This document shows, piece by piece, positions 1 to 8,035 of a stretch of DNA of 64,000 nucleotides. Location of the stretch: positions 125,126 through 189,125 of the forward strand of contig NZ_RCZA01000008.1 in assembly GCF_006438925.1 (NCBI RefSeq), in the 5' to 3' direction. The notes below the pieces were generated by a model. It did not search any database, had not been told where the DNA came from, and saw only the letters and a list, made by a program, of their open reading frames with translations. Position numbers and translations under genes: made by a program. Position 1 is the first letter of the stretch, and each line of letters starts with the position of its first letter. The stretch is from Pseudomonas mandelii (GTDB lineage: Bacteria; Pseudomonadota; Gammaproteobacteria; Pseudomonadales; Pseudomonadaceae).

Positions 1-581
1 GCGTCGATGCGGCCGACACGCAGATCCTGGAACTTGGTCGGATCATCGTCATAGGTCTTGATGATGGCTTTTGGCTGATTGTCCTTGAGCCACTGCTCGT
101 AGTTGGTGCCCAGGCCTACACCGACTTTTTTGCCGGCCAGATCGGCGGCAGACTTGATGTTCAGCTCCGCAGCCTTCTTGGTCAGCACCAGCGCCTGAAT
201 CCCGGAAACGGTGTACGGCTCGGAGAAGTCATACTTCTTCTTGCGCTCTTCGGAGATAGTCACCTGGTTGATCACCGCGTCCAGACGTTTGGATTCCAGC
301 GCCGCAAGGATGCCGTCCCATTTGGTCGGCTGCAGTTTGACCTTCACGCCCAGCTCTTTGGCCAGGGCTTCGGAAAACTCGACTTCGAAGCCGGTCAGTT
401 TGCCGTCGGCATCGACGAAGCTGAACGGTGGGTAAGTGCCTTCCAGACCGACGTTGATCACGCCAGCGTCTTTGATTTTTTGCAGCTGCTCACCGGCAAC
501 CGCTTGCCCCAGCAGACCGGCGCTCAGCGCCAGGCCCAGCGAACCAACCAGCAGGTTTCGACGTAGTGCGGAAAAATTCAT
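1..581 (-). CDS. tcyJ: Cystine ABC transporter substrate-binding protein, C-terminus cut by window edge
   Basis: Periplasmic solute-binding protein of the polar amino acid (SBP_bac_3) family, expected to deliver L-cystine to an inner-membrane ABC permease. The reading frame runs off the left edge, leaving about 193 residues. A typical signal peptide ends near the VAGEQ segment. It is followed by the family signature GLEGTYPPFSFVDADGKL and by the segment TGFEVDFSEALAKELG. The ATG at 579-581 is the natural start. The gene lies downstream of dcyD on the same strand, a common arrangement for D-cysteine/cystine use. The permease and ATPase genes would be expected beyond the edge. Identification as the cystine-specific protein (FliY/TcyJ) rests on this neighbour plus family resemblance. 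Confidence 0.85.
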   Translation of the reverse strand, partial: MNFSALRRNLLVGSLGLALSAGLLGQAVAGEQLQKIKDAGVINVGLEGTYPPFSFVDADGKLTGFEVEFSEALAKELGVKVKLQPTKWDGILAALESKRLDAVINQVTISEERKKKYDFSEPYTVSGIQALVLTKKAAELNIKSAADLAGKKVGVGLGTNYEQWLKDNQPKAIIKTYDDDPTKFQDLRVGRID

Positions 582-750
582 GACAAGCCCCTGTGTTTTC
601 TTATGAAGACGCTTTTAGGAATGTTGGCAAAATCGGGATTTGGACGACTGCGATATCCTGCCCTAAAGCAGCGTATGCGTCTCGCTGCAAATTCGCCTGC
701 GGCGCGACTATATGACGGTGCTTTTAGATTGGAAAATAATAAATATAAAG

Positions 751-777
751 TTTGATATTCTTTTTTAGAATATAAGT
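751..777 (-). promoter_or_regulatory. AT-rich inverted repeat upstream of tcyJ
   Basis: ATATTCT (755-761) and AGAATAT (767-773) form a perfect 7-bp inverted repeat around a five-T spacer, in a strongly AT-rich block of an otherwise GC-rich region. Its place upstream of a cystine-uptake gene suggests a promoter or a sulfur-regulator (CysB-like) site. The regulator is a guess. Confidence 0.35.
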
Positions 778-786
778 TGCCTTCGA

Positions 787-890
787 AAAGATCGCAGCCT
801 GCGGCAGCTCCTACATGGATCATGCCCGGCGTAAATTCCGGGTAACGCCGATCAATGTAGGAGCTGCCGAAGGCTGCGATCTCTTGATCT
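787..890. repeat. REP pair, family A (GTAGGAGCTG type)
   Basis: Two inverted copies: GATCGCAGCCTGCGGCAGCT on the left and GTAGGAGCTGCCGAAGGCTG on the right, separated by about 40 bases. The two tips differ (CTGCGG against CCGAAGG). The pair lies between dcyD and tcyJ. Confidence 0.85.
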
Positions 891-897
891 TCGATAC

Positions 898-1890
898 TTA
901 CAGAAAATTCGTATAGGCAAACAGTGCCGGCGCCCCGCCGGTGTGCAGGAAGATGATCGGGCCGTCATTGAAGCGCTGGCGGCCGATGCCATCGAGCAAA
1001 CCCGCCATGGCCTTGCCGGTATAAACCGGGTCCAGCAGCAAACCTTCCTGACTCGCCACCAGCTTCACGGCAGCCAACGTCCCGGCATTCGGTTCGCCGT
1101 AGCGCGGGGCGAAATACTCGTCCCACAACTCGACCTTGAAACTCGCTGGCAGGCTTACGCCCAGCAGCTCGGCAGTGCGTTCGGCGAGGCCCTGGACTTT
1201 CGGGCGCTGGTCTTCGTCGCTGCGAGAAACCGTGACACCAATCACTGGCAAATCCGGCAGTGCTTCACTCAACGCCAACGCCAGACCGCTATGGGTCCCG
1301 GCGCTGCCCGAAGCCAGAACCACGGCCGCGAATGTCAGCCCGGTGTCCTTGATCTGCTCGGCCAATTCCAGCCCGGCGCGCACATAACCCAAAGCGCCCA
1401 ATGCATTGGAGCCACCAATCGGCACCAGATACGGCTTCTTGCCGTTGTTGCGAAGACGCTCGGCCAAGGCGTGCAATTGTTCGTCGGCGTTGTCGAGGTT
1501 TTCCACCAGTTCGACCTTGGCGTCGAACAAGTCCAGCAACAGTCGATTGCCGTTACCGACATAGTTAGCGTCGTCGGTGCCGAGAGGGTTTTCCAGCAAC
1601 GCAACGCAGCCCAGACCAAGCTTGGCCGCAATGGCGGCGGTCTGGCGCACGTGGTTGGACTGAAGCGCGCCAGCGGTGATCAAGGTGTCGGCGCCTTGTG
1701 CCAACGCATCGGCCGCCAGGTATTCGAGTTTGCGCAGCTTGTTGCCGCCCATCGCCAGCGGCGTCAGGTCATCACGCTTGACGTACACATCGCGGCCCAG
1801 CCAGGTCGACAGACGTTCGAGTTTTTCCAGGGCGGTAGGATGACCGAGCAGGTCGAGGCGGTTAAAGCGGGCAAGCTGTTGTTTGATCAT
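898..1890 (-). CDS. dcyD: D-cysteine desulfhydrase
   Basis: PLP enzyme that splits D-cysteine into pyruvate, ammonia and sulfide; member of the tryptophan-synthase-beta-like fold group with ACC deaminase. The 330-residue product matches the family length. The PLP lysine is K51 in GGNKLRKLEYL, and GGSNALGALGYV is the phosphate-binding region. An in-frame GTG lies further out at 1932. I prefer the ATG at 1888-1890 because homologues begin MIKQQLARF and because a good promoter (TTGCCC, 17-bp spacer, TATAGT) lies between 1922 and 1950, over the GTG. It is probably transcribed together with tcyJ, although a REP pair lies between them. Confidence 0.9.
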   Translation of the reverse strand: MIKQQLARFNRLDLLGHPTALEKLERLSTWLGRDVYVKRDDLTPLAMGGNKLRKLEYLAADALAQGADTLITAGALQSNHVRQTAAIAAKLGLGCVALLENPLGTDDANYVGNGNRLLLDLFDAKVELVENLDNADEQLHALAERLRNNGKKPYLVPIGGSNALGALGYVRAGLELAEQIKDTGLTFAAVVLASGSAGTHSGLALALSEALPDLPVIGVTVSRSDEDQRPKVQGLAERTAELLGVSLPASFKVELWDEYFAPRYGEPNAGTLAAVKLVASQEGLLLDPVYTGKAMAGLLDGIGRQRFNDGPIIFLHTGGAPALFAYTNFL

Positions 1891-1921
1891 GGGGTCCGTA
1901 CTGGCGGAGGGAGATGACAGG

Positions 1922-1950
1922 ACTATAGGCACGCCTATTTAGCGGGGCAA
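1922..1950 (-). promoter_or_regulatory. Sigma-70 promoter for dcyD
   Basis: On the minus strand, -35 TTGCCC (1945-1950) and -10 TATAGT (1922-1927) are separated by exactly 17 bases. Transcription would start near 1915, about 25 bases before the ATG at 1890. Confidence 0.6.
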
Positions 1951-2083
1951 CTGCCAATCGGCCTTATGCCAAAAAGTGCTGAGCACAGCACAATCGGTTC
2001 TTAATTCGGCTTCCAGACCATGCCGTAAAGTAATCGCGGTTAACGCGGCCAGACAGTCCGGCCGCCCGTGAGGAGTTTTTACC

Positions 2084-3010
2084 GTGAGCGAGCGTTCCAG
2101 TCATTGGCAACTGCAGACCATCGTCAGCCAACTGCGCACGGCGCGTGACCAGTGGCGCCTACAAAATGGCCGCGCCAGCACCGAACAGGGCGGTCGCGAG
2201 TTGCCTTCCCGAGCGGCCATGGCAGAGATTCTTGAGGCCCTCTGTGGCGCGTTGTTCCCGATGCGCCTGGGACCGGTGGATTTGCGCGAGGAGAGTGAAG
2301 ACTTCTACGTCGGCCACACGCTGGACGTTGCATTGAACGCGTTGCTGGCTCAGGCGCGACTCGAATTGCGCTACGCCGCTCGCCACAGTGCCCAGGCCGA
2401 CACTGAAGTCGAGGCCAAAACGATTCAGATCATTCAGGACTTCGCCCTCGCATTGCCGGGGCTGCGCAGTCTGCTCGACACCGATGTGCTGGCGGCCTAT
2501 CACGGCGATCCGGCGGCTCGCAGCGTCGATGAAGTGTTGTTGTGCTATCCGGGGATTCTGGCGGTGATTCACCATCGCCTGGCCCATCATTTGTACCGCG
2601 CCGGATTGCCCCTGCTGGCACGGATCAGCGCGGAAATCGCGCACTCGGCCACCGGCATCGACATTCACCCTGGCGCGCAGATTGGTCGCAGCTTCTTCAT
2701 CGATCACGGGACGGGTGTGGTGATCGGCGAGACCGCCATTATTGGCGAGCGTGTGCGGATTTATCAGGCCGTGACGTTGGGCGCCAAGCGCTTCCCGGCG
2801 GATGAAGACGGTCAGCTGCAGAAAGGGCAGCCGCGACATCCGATTGTCGAGGATGACGTGGTGATCTATGCCGGAGCGACGATTCTGGGGCGAATCACTA
2901 TCGGCAAGGGCTCGACCATTGGCGGCAATGTCTGGCTGACCCGCAGCGTGCCGGCGGGGAGCAACCTGACTCAGGCGAATCTGCAGCATGATGACGGGAC
3001 GCAGAAGTAA
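2084..3010 (+). CDS. epsC: Serine O-acetyltransferase, EpsC type
   Basis: Makes O-acetylserine from serine and acetyl-CoA, the first step of cysteine synthesis. The 308 residues comprise an alpha-helical N-terminal half and a left-handed beta-helix of hexapeptide repeats from about residue 190. The active-site region is FFIDHGTGVVIGET (His near residue 207) and is followed by VTLGAKRFP. The length and the long N-terminal domain fit the EpsC branch rather than the shorter CysE. GTG start at 2084 with AGGAG at 2071-2075. It is divergent from dcyD across 193 bases, so making and degrading cysteine share one control region. Confidence 0.93.
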   Translation: MSERSSHWQLQTIVSQLRTARDQWRLQNGRASTEQGGRELPSRAAMAEILEALCGALFPMRLGPVDLREESEDFYVGHTLDVALNALLAQARLELRYAARHSAQADTEVEAKTIQIIQDFALALPGLRSLLDTDVLAAYHGDPAARSVDEVLLCYPGILAVIHHRLAHHLYRAGLPLLARISAEIAHSATGIDIHPGAQIGRSFFIDHGTGVVIGETAIIGERVRIYQAVTLGAKRFPADEDGQLQKGQPRHPIVEDDVVIYAGATILGRITIGKGSTIGGNVWLTRSVPAGSNLTQANLQHDDGTQK

Positions 3011-3052
3011 GCCCCCCGGCTTTTTGGTGACAGATAAACTGTCTTCGCTGAC

Positions 3053-3152
3053 TGTAGGAGCTGTCGAGTGAAACGAGGCTGCGATCTTTTGACTTTGGTT
3101 TTTGTGGTGTTTTTGAAAAGATCGCAGCCTCGTTTCACTCGACAGCTCCTAC
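3053..3152. repeat. REP pair, family A, stem-tip variant TCGAGTGAAACGA
   Basis: GTAGGAGCTGTCGAGTGAAA at 3054 is matched by its inverted copy ending CTCCTAC at 3152. Both arms carry the same tip variant. A further half copy (CAGCTCCTAC) follows. It fills much of the 369-base gap between epsC and the BCCT transporter gene. Confidence 0.85.
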
Positions 3153-3258
3153 GGACAGCTCCTACAAAATCCCCCAAACCCCGCGTCATACCCTTCCTTG
3201 AGCTAGCGTGCGAACAGTACCGCCGAGCCTTGCGATTAGTCCTTAGCACCCTATTCAT

Positions 3259-3288
3259 GTTTAACTTGAACGCTCATTCAAGTTAAAC
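3259..3288. promoter_or_regulatory. Palindromic operator upstream of the BCCT transporter
   Basis: GTTTAACTTGAA (3259-3270) and TTCAAGTTAAAC (3277-3288) are a perfect 12-bp inverted repeat around CGCTCA. The core TTGAACGCTCATTCAA looks like the TetR-family operators bound by the choline repressor BetI, and it lies about 90 bases before the transporter start. BetI as the ligand is inferred. Confidence 0.6.
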
Positions 3289-3379
3289 CGCCGGTTTGCT
3301 GCCCGCTCACAACAGGAGGCTTGCCTTTGCCGAGTCCGTTATTGATTGCCCTGTTTCACCCCCTCGAGGTGCACCTTTC

Positions 3380-5374
3380 ATGAGTGCATCGCCCACCCCC
3401 GCCAGCGGTCAGGTCCGCATGAATCCGCCGGTGTTTTACTTCTCGGCGACGTTCATTTTGCTGTTCGGCATCATCGTCATCGCCATGCCTGAACAGGCCG
3501 GCGCCTGGCTTCTGGCGGCGCAAAACTGGGCGGCCAACACGGTCGGCTGGTATTACATGCTCGCGATGACCCTGTATCTGGTCTTCGTGGTGGTCACCGC
3601 CTTGTCCGGCTACGGCAAGATCAAGCTCGGTGCCGACCACGACGAACCCGAATTCAGTTACCTGTCCTGGGCCGGCATGCTGTTCGCCGCCGGGATCAGC
3701 ATCACGCTGTTCTTCTTTTGCGTGTCCGAACCGCTGACCCATTTGGCGCAACCGCCGCAAGGCGAAGCCGGCACGGCGGATGCAGCGCGTCAGGCGATGC
3801 AGATTCTGTTTCTGCACTGGGGCCTGCACGGCTGGGGCGTGTTCGCCTTTGTCGGCATGGCACTGGCCTACTTCGCTTATCGACATAACCTGCCGCTGGC
3901 CCTGCGTTCGGCGCTCTATCCGCTGATCGGCAAGCGCATCAATGGCCCGATCGGTTACGCGGTGGACGGCTTCGGCATCATCGCCACGGTGTTCGGCCTC
4001 GGTGCCGACATGGGCTTTGGCGTGCTGCACCTCAACTCGGGTCTGGACTACCTGTTCGGCATCGCTCACACCCAGTGGATTCAGGTCGGCCTGATCACGC
4101 TGATGATGGGCGCGGCGATCATCGTCGCGGTGTCCGGTGTCGATAAAGGCGTGCGCGTGATGTCCGACATCAACATGCTGCTGGCCTGCGCGCTGCTGCT
4201 GTTCGTGTTGTTCGCCGGCCCCACTCAGCATTTGCTCAACACTCTGATCCAGAACATCGGCGACTACCTCGGTGCGTTGCCGATGAAGAGTTTCGACCTG
4301 TACGCCTATGACAAACCCAGTGACTGGCTGGGCGGTTGGACGGTGTTCTATTGGGCCTGGTGGATCGCATGGTCGCCATTCGTGGGCCTGTTCATCGCAC
4401 GGATTTCCCGTGGCCGGACCATCCGCGAATTCGTCTTCGGCGTGCTGTTGATTCCGCTCGGCTTCACCCTCGCGTGGATGTCGATTTTTGGCAACAGCGC
4501 CATCGATCAAGTCCTCAACCATGGCATGAGCGCCCTCGGCATGTCGGCCGTCGATAACCCGTCGATGACCCTCTACCTGCTGCTGGAAACCTACCCGTGG
4601 AGCAAAACCGTCATCGCGGTCACGGTGTTCATCAGCTTCGTGTTCTTCGTGACGTCTGCCGACTCCGGCACCGTGGTGCTGTCGACGTTGTCCGCCAAGG
4701 GCGGCAATCCCGACGAGGACGGGCCGAAATGGCTGCGAGTGTTTTGGGGCGCAATGACCGCGTTGGTGACCAGCGCGCTGTTGTTCTCCGGCAGTATCGA
4801 TGCGCTGAAGTCCGCGGTGGTGCTGACCTCGTTGCCGTTCTCGATGATCTTGCTGCTGATGATGTGGGGGCTGCACAAGGCGTTTTACCTGGAGTCGCAG
4901 AAGCAGATCGCGCAACTGCATTCGCTGGCACCGGTGTCCGGCTCGCGGCGTGGCGGCTGGCGTCAACGCCTGAGTCAGGCCGTGCATTTCCCGTCACGGG
5001 ATGAGGTCTATCGCTTCCTCGATACGACAGTGCGTCCGGGGATTGAAGAAGTCTCGGCGGTGTTCGTCGAGAAGGGCTTGAACGTGGTCACTCAGCCGGA
5101 CCCGACCAACGACAGCGTCAGCCTGGAAATCGGTCATGGCGAGGAGCATCCGTTTATTTATCAGGTGCAGATGCGCGGCTACTTCACACCGTCGTTTGCC
5201 CGTGGCGGCATGGGTTCCAAGGAACTCAATAACCGTCGCTATTACCGGGCCGAAGTGCATTTGAGCGAGGGCAGTCAGGACTACGATCTGGTGGGTTACA
5301 CCAAGGAGCAGATCATCAACGACATTCTTGATCAGTACGAGCGGCACCTGCAGTTCTTGCATTTGGTGCGTTGA
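3380..5374 (+). CDS. betT: BCCT-family choline/betaine transporter
   Basis: Sodium- or proton-coupled importer of quaternary ammonium compounds in the inner membrane. The 664 residues include about twelve hydrophobic segments. The family tryptophan-rich signature appears as WTVFYWAWWIAWSPFVGLF, and GMLFAAGISITLFFF lies earlier. A hydrophilic C-terminal domain of roughly 140 residues follows the last membrane segment, as in choline transporters of the BetT type, where this tail acts in osmosensing. The ATG at 3380 is preceded by GAGGTG; an in-frame start at 3296 would add an implausible leader. A palindromic operator lies upstream. Choline is the most likely substrate, but betaine or carnitine cannot be excluded. 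Confidence 0.87.
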   Translation: MSASPTPASGQVRMNPPVFYFSATFILLFGIIVIAMPEQAGAWLLAAQNWAANTVGWYYMLAMTLYLVFVVVTALSGYGKIKLGADHDEPEFSYLSWAGMLFAAGISITLFFFCVSEPLTHLAQPPQGEAGTADAARQAMQILFLHWGLHGWGVFAFVGMALAYFAYRHNLPLALRSALYPLIGKRINGPIGYAVDGFGIIATVFGLGADMGFGVLHLNSGLDYLFGIAHTQWIQVGLITLMMGAAIIVAVSGVDKGVRVMSDINMLLACALLLFVLFAGPTQHLLNTLIQNIGDYLGALPMKSFDLYAYDKPSDWLGGWTVFYWAWWIAWSPFVGLFIARISRGRTIREFVFGVLLIPLGFTLAWMSIFGNSAIDQVLNHGMSALGMSAVDNPSMTLYLLLETYPWSKTVIAVTVFISFVFFVTSADSGTVVLSTLSAKGGNPDEDGPKWLRVFWGAMTALVTSALLFSGSIDALKSAVVLTSLPFSMILLLMMWGLHKAFYLESQKQIAQLHSLAPVSGSRRGGWRQRLSQAVHFPSRDEVYRFLDTTVRPGIEEVSAVFVEKGLNVVTQPDPTNDSVSLEIGHGEEHPFIYQVQMRGYFTPSFARGGMGSKELNNRRYYRAEVHLSEGSQDYDLVGYTKEQIINDILDQYERHLQFLHLVR

Positions 5375-5400
5375 TCGAGAGCCGATGGCGCCGGGCCTTT

Positions 5401-5661
5401 TCAGGTCTCGGCGCTCAACACCATGAACAGCACCAGCGCCGCCACCGGCACACTGAACACCACCGTGCCAATCATCAGTTCCGAACTCAGTGGCTGGCCG
5501 GCCGTGACCATGCCAACGGCGCCGTTGATCATCGTCAGCGCCAGCCACAAGACCACGAAGCTGTAGGTCAGTGTCTGTTGGCTAAAGCCGATTTTTTCGC
5601 CGATGAACAGCATCAGCGCCAGCAGGATCAGGCCAAAGGTGATGATGATCGTGGTGTGCAT
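5401..5661 (-). CDS. Small inner-membrane protein of unknown function
   Basis: 86 residues with three hydrophobic stretches (about residues 4-22, 30-50 and 63-82), so almost entirely membrane embedded. GGGCGGAAC upstream can serve as ribosome binding site. It converges on the BCCT transporter, with 26 bases between the two stop codons. I do not recognise a named family. The composition is typical of conserved hypothetical Pseudomonas membrane proteins. Confidence 0.7.
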   Translation of the reverse strand: MHTTIIITFGLILLALMLFIGEKIGFSQQTLTYSFVVLWLALTMINGAVGMVTAGQPLSSELMIGTVVFSVPVAALVLFMVLSAET

Positions 5662-5703
5662 GGTGTGTTCCGCCCTTCAAATGTGTGTTGCTTTTGGTGC
5701 CGC

Positions 5704-5767
5704 CTTCGCGAGCAGGCTCGCTCCCACAAGGTCGTCGCAATCCTGTGGGAGCGAGCCTGCTCGCGAT
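5704..5767. repeat. REP pair, family B (GTGGGAGCGAGC type)
   Basis: TCGCGAGCAGGCTCGCTCCC and its inverted copy GTGGGAGCGAGCCTGCTCGC are separated by about 16 bases. Confidence 0.88.
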
Positions 5768-5796
5768 AGGGGCGCTGCGGTGTCAAGTGAGCATAG

Positions 5797-5967
5797 TTAA
5801 ACCATGCTGCTGGAGAAGTTGATGATCCGCCCGCCAGCGTTCAGGCGGGTGACGGCTTCACACCGCCGATGCCGGTTTCGGTGTTGTATCCGCACAACCG
5901 ACACATGTCGCCACGGGTTCGGGTGTTTGTGGATTGGCTGGGGGAAGTGTTTGCTGGGGCGCAGTAG
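5797..5967 (+). pseudogene. Relic of a LysR-type regulator, last ~50 codons only
   Basis: In the frame ending at TAG 5965-5967 the translation contains PPMPVSVLYPHNRHMSPRVR followed by VFVDWLGEVFAGAQ. This is the conserved C-terminal end of the CrgA/AaeR-like group of LysR regulators (effector-domain tail ending YPHNRHLSPRVRVFVDWL). The frame is closed by TAG at 5794-5796 and no start, helix-turn-helix or effector domain precedes it. A REP pair abuts the broken end. The hicAB genes begin 130 bases downstream, so insertion or deletion around hicAB probably removed the rest of the gene. Confidence 0.8.
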
Positions 5968-6097
5968 CCGGTGGTCTATAGGGAAATCAGGTCTCTGCAC
6001 GATAGGCTAATATTTATCCGGGTGTGTATGGTGTGTATTGGCATGAAGCTTCGTCGCGTAGTGTGCGCAGCAGATGCTGCCCGCAAGGACGAAGGTG

Positions 6098-6280
6098 ATG
6101 CGAAGTCGGGAAATGATCAGGATGATCGAGGAGGATGGTTGGTATCTGGTGGCCGTGAAAGGCAGCCATCATCAGTACAAGCATCCGTGCAAACCAGGGA
6201 GGGTGACAGTAAAGCACCCGGATTCGGATCTTCCAAAAGGAACGATCAACAGCATATTGAAACAGGCGGGTCTGAAATGA
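6098..6280 (+). CDS. hicA: HicA-family mRNA interferase toxin
   Basis: Toxin of a type II toxin-antitoxin pair that cleaves mRNA independently of ribosomes. The 60 residues match the family. The double-stranded-RNA-binding-like fold carries the catalytic histidine H24 in VKGSHHQYKHP, and the C-terminus TINSILKQAGL is the usual HicA ending. The ATG at 6098 has AAGGACGAAGG just before it; an upstream ATG at 6074 is less likely. hicB follows after 59 bases in the usual toxin-first order. The pair lies next to a LysR relic, consistent with recent acquisition. Confidence 0.9.
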   Translation: MRSREMIRMIEEDGWYLVAVKGSHHQYKHPCKPGRVTVKHPDSDLPKGTINSILKQAGLK

Positions 6281-6339
6281 GACCCGACACCGGATACGAA
6301 AGCCCCGAACGGGCCACATCACAGGAAGGACTTACCGAA

Positions 6340-6741
6340 ATGAAATTCCCGGTCGTTCTACACAAGGATGCCGACTCAGAATACGGAGTAATTATCCCGG
6401 ATGTGCCGGGTTGCTTCTCCGCAGGCGGTACTGTGGCGCAGGCATTTGAAAACGTGAAGGAAGCGCTGTCGTTGCACTACGAAGGCTTGGTGGCCGATGG
6501 CGATCCACTGCCGCAGGTGCATGAGATCGACGCTCATCTAGATAACCCTGACTACGCGGGCGGCGTGTGGGGGGTGGTCGAATTTGATATCACGCCTTAC
6601 TTCGGAAAGTCGGTGCGCTTCAATGCCACACTGCCCGAGCAGTTGCTTGAGCGTATCGATCAAACAGTCAGGCGGGATCAGCGGTACAGCTCTAGGTCCG
6701 GCTTTTTGGCTGCCGCTGCCCTGCGTGAGTTGTCGGCGTAA
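6340..6741 (+). CDS. hicB: HicB-family antitoxin
   Basis: Neutralises HicA and represses the operon. 133 residues: an N-terminal partly degraded RNase-H-like domain (FPVVLHKDADSEYGVIIPDV then GCFSAGGTVAQAFENVKEAL, residues 2-65) and a C-terminal ribbon-helix-helix DNA-binding segment (VRFNATLPEQLLERIDQTV onward, about residues 90-133). The ATG at 6340 is supported by AGGAAGGA at 6322-6329. The frame stays open far upstream, but that part overlaps hicA and is not coding. Confidence 0.9.
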   Translation: MKFPVVLHKDADSEYGVIIPDVPGCFSAGGTVAQAFENVKEALSLHYEGLVADGDPLPQVHEIDAHLDNPDYAGGVWGVVEFDITPYFGKSVRFNATLPEQLLERIDQTVRRDQRYSSRSGFLAAAALRELSA

Positions 6742-6860
6742 ATATGTGAAACGTTTCAGCATTTTCTCGAGTCCGAGGTTTATCGGCGTTTGTCTGGGCG
6801 TATGCTGGGCAACTTGCGAAACAGTCGATACCAACTTCAAGACAGACAAGAGAGGATTCG

Positions 6861-7898
6861 ATGACCTACACCGCTGCCGAAAACCGCTACGACTCCATCC
6901 CTTACCGCCGCGTGGGTCGCAGCGGGCTGGTGCTGCCGGCACTGTCTCTGGGCTTGTGGCACAACTTCGGCGACAGCACGCCGATCGACACCCAGCGTTC
7001 GTTGCTACATACCGCGTTTGATCTTGGCATCAACCATTTCGACCTGGCCAACAACTACGGCCCGCCGTATGGCAGCGCCGAGATCAATTTCGGTCGTTTG
7101 CTGCGTGAAGACTTCAAGCAGTATCGCGACGAGCTGATCATCTCCAGCAAGGCCGGTTGGGACATGTGGGCCGGCCCTTATGGTCAGGGCGGCGGTTCGC
7201 GCAAATACGTGCTGGCCAGCCTTGATCAGAGCCTGCAGCGCCTGGGCCTGGACTATGTGGACATCTTCTATTCCCACCGCTTCGACCCGGACACACCGCT
7301 GGAAGAAACCGCCAGCGCACTGGCCACCGCCGTGCAACAGGGCAAGGCGTTGTACATCGGTATCTCCTCGTACTCGGGCGTTAAAACCCGTGAAATGGCC
7401 GCGCTGCTGAAAGAGTGGAAAGTCCCGTTGCTGATTCATCAGCCGGCTTACAACCTGCTCAATCGATGGGTGGAAAAAGACCTGTTGGATACCACAGACG
7501 AACTCGGTACGGGCGTGATTGCGTTTACGCCGTTGGCTCAGGGGTTGTTGACCGACAAGTACCTCAACGGTGTGCCGGCCGACGCGCGGGTCAATCGTCC
7601 GGGGGGTGGTTCGTTGCAGGCGGCGCACCTGTCCGAAGCCAACATCGCTCATGTGCGTGCGCTGAATGAGATCGCCAAGCGTCGCGGTCAGAGTCTGGCG
7701 CAGCTGGCATTGGCGTGGACGTTACGCGATCCGCGCGTGACGTCGGCGCTGATCGGTGCGAGCCGGCCGGAGCAGATTATCGAGAACGTCGGGGCGTTGA
7801 AGAATCTGAGCTTTAGCTCGGAGGAATTGGCGGAAATTGACCGGTTTGCCCAAGAGGGTGGGGTTAATCTTTGGGAGAAGCCTTCGACGGCTGAGTAA
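6861..7898 (+). CDS. mgrA: Aldo/keto reductase, L-glyceraldehyde 3-phosphate reductase type
   Basis: NADPH-dependent carbonyl reductase with a TIM-barrel fold, close to E. coli YghZ (also called GpR), which reduces L-glyceraldehyde 3-phosphate and methylglyoxal. The 345 residues show the catalytic tetrad D61, Y66, K97 and H139, within HFDLANNYGPPYGSAE, ISSKAG and YSHRFDPDTPLEE. The C-terminal NADP-binding segment is TSALIGASRPEQI. The gene has its own AAGAGAGG ribosome binding site and stands alone. Its physiological substrate here is unknown. Confidence 0.88.
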   Translation: MTYTAAENRYDSIPYRRVGRSGLVLPALSLGLWHNFGDSTPIDTQRSLLHTAFDLGINHFDLANNYGPPYGSAEINFGRLLREDFKQYRDELIISSKAGWDMWAGPYGQGGGSRKYVLASLDQSLQRLGLDYVDIFYSHRFDPDTPLEETASALATAVQQGKALYIGISSYSGVKTREMAALLKEWKVPLLIHQPAYNLLNRWVEKDLLDTTDELGTGVIAFTPLAQGLLTDKYLNGVPADARVNRPGGGSLQAAHLSEANIAHVRALNEIAKRRGQSLAQLALAWTLRDPRVTSALIGASRPEQIIENVGALKNLSFSSEELAEIDRFAQEGGVNLWEKPSTAE

Positions 7899-7934
7899 GT
7901 GTTCGGCGCCGTGTGACCTAGCGTCTGTTCCGGC

Positions 7935-8004
7935 CCCTTCGCGAGCAGGCTCGCTCCCACATTAGACCTCGGTCACCTGTGGGAGCGAGCCTGCTCGCGA
8001 AGGG
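7935..8004. repeat. REP pair, family B
   Basis: CTTCGCGAGCAGGCTCGCTC and its inverted copy ending CTGCTCGCGAAG lie between the convergent aldo/keto reductase and tauD genes. Confidence 0.88.
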
Positions 8005-8035
8005 GGCCATCAATGTCAGTAGACACTCCCAGGGG

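Noticed and set aside
943..1917. Long plus-strand open frame opposite dcyD
   Set aside because: It is the antisense shadow of a clearly recognised PLP enzyme in GC-rich DNA; the product is Gln/Arg-rich and has no family features.
5971..6339. N-terminal extension of hicB
   Set aside because: It overlaps hicA in another frame; the ATG at 6340 has a strong ribosome binding site and gives the normal HicB length.
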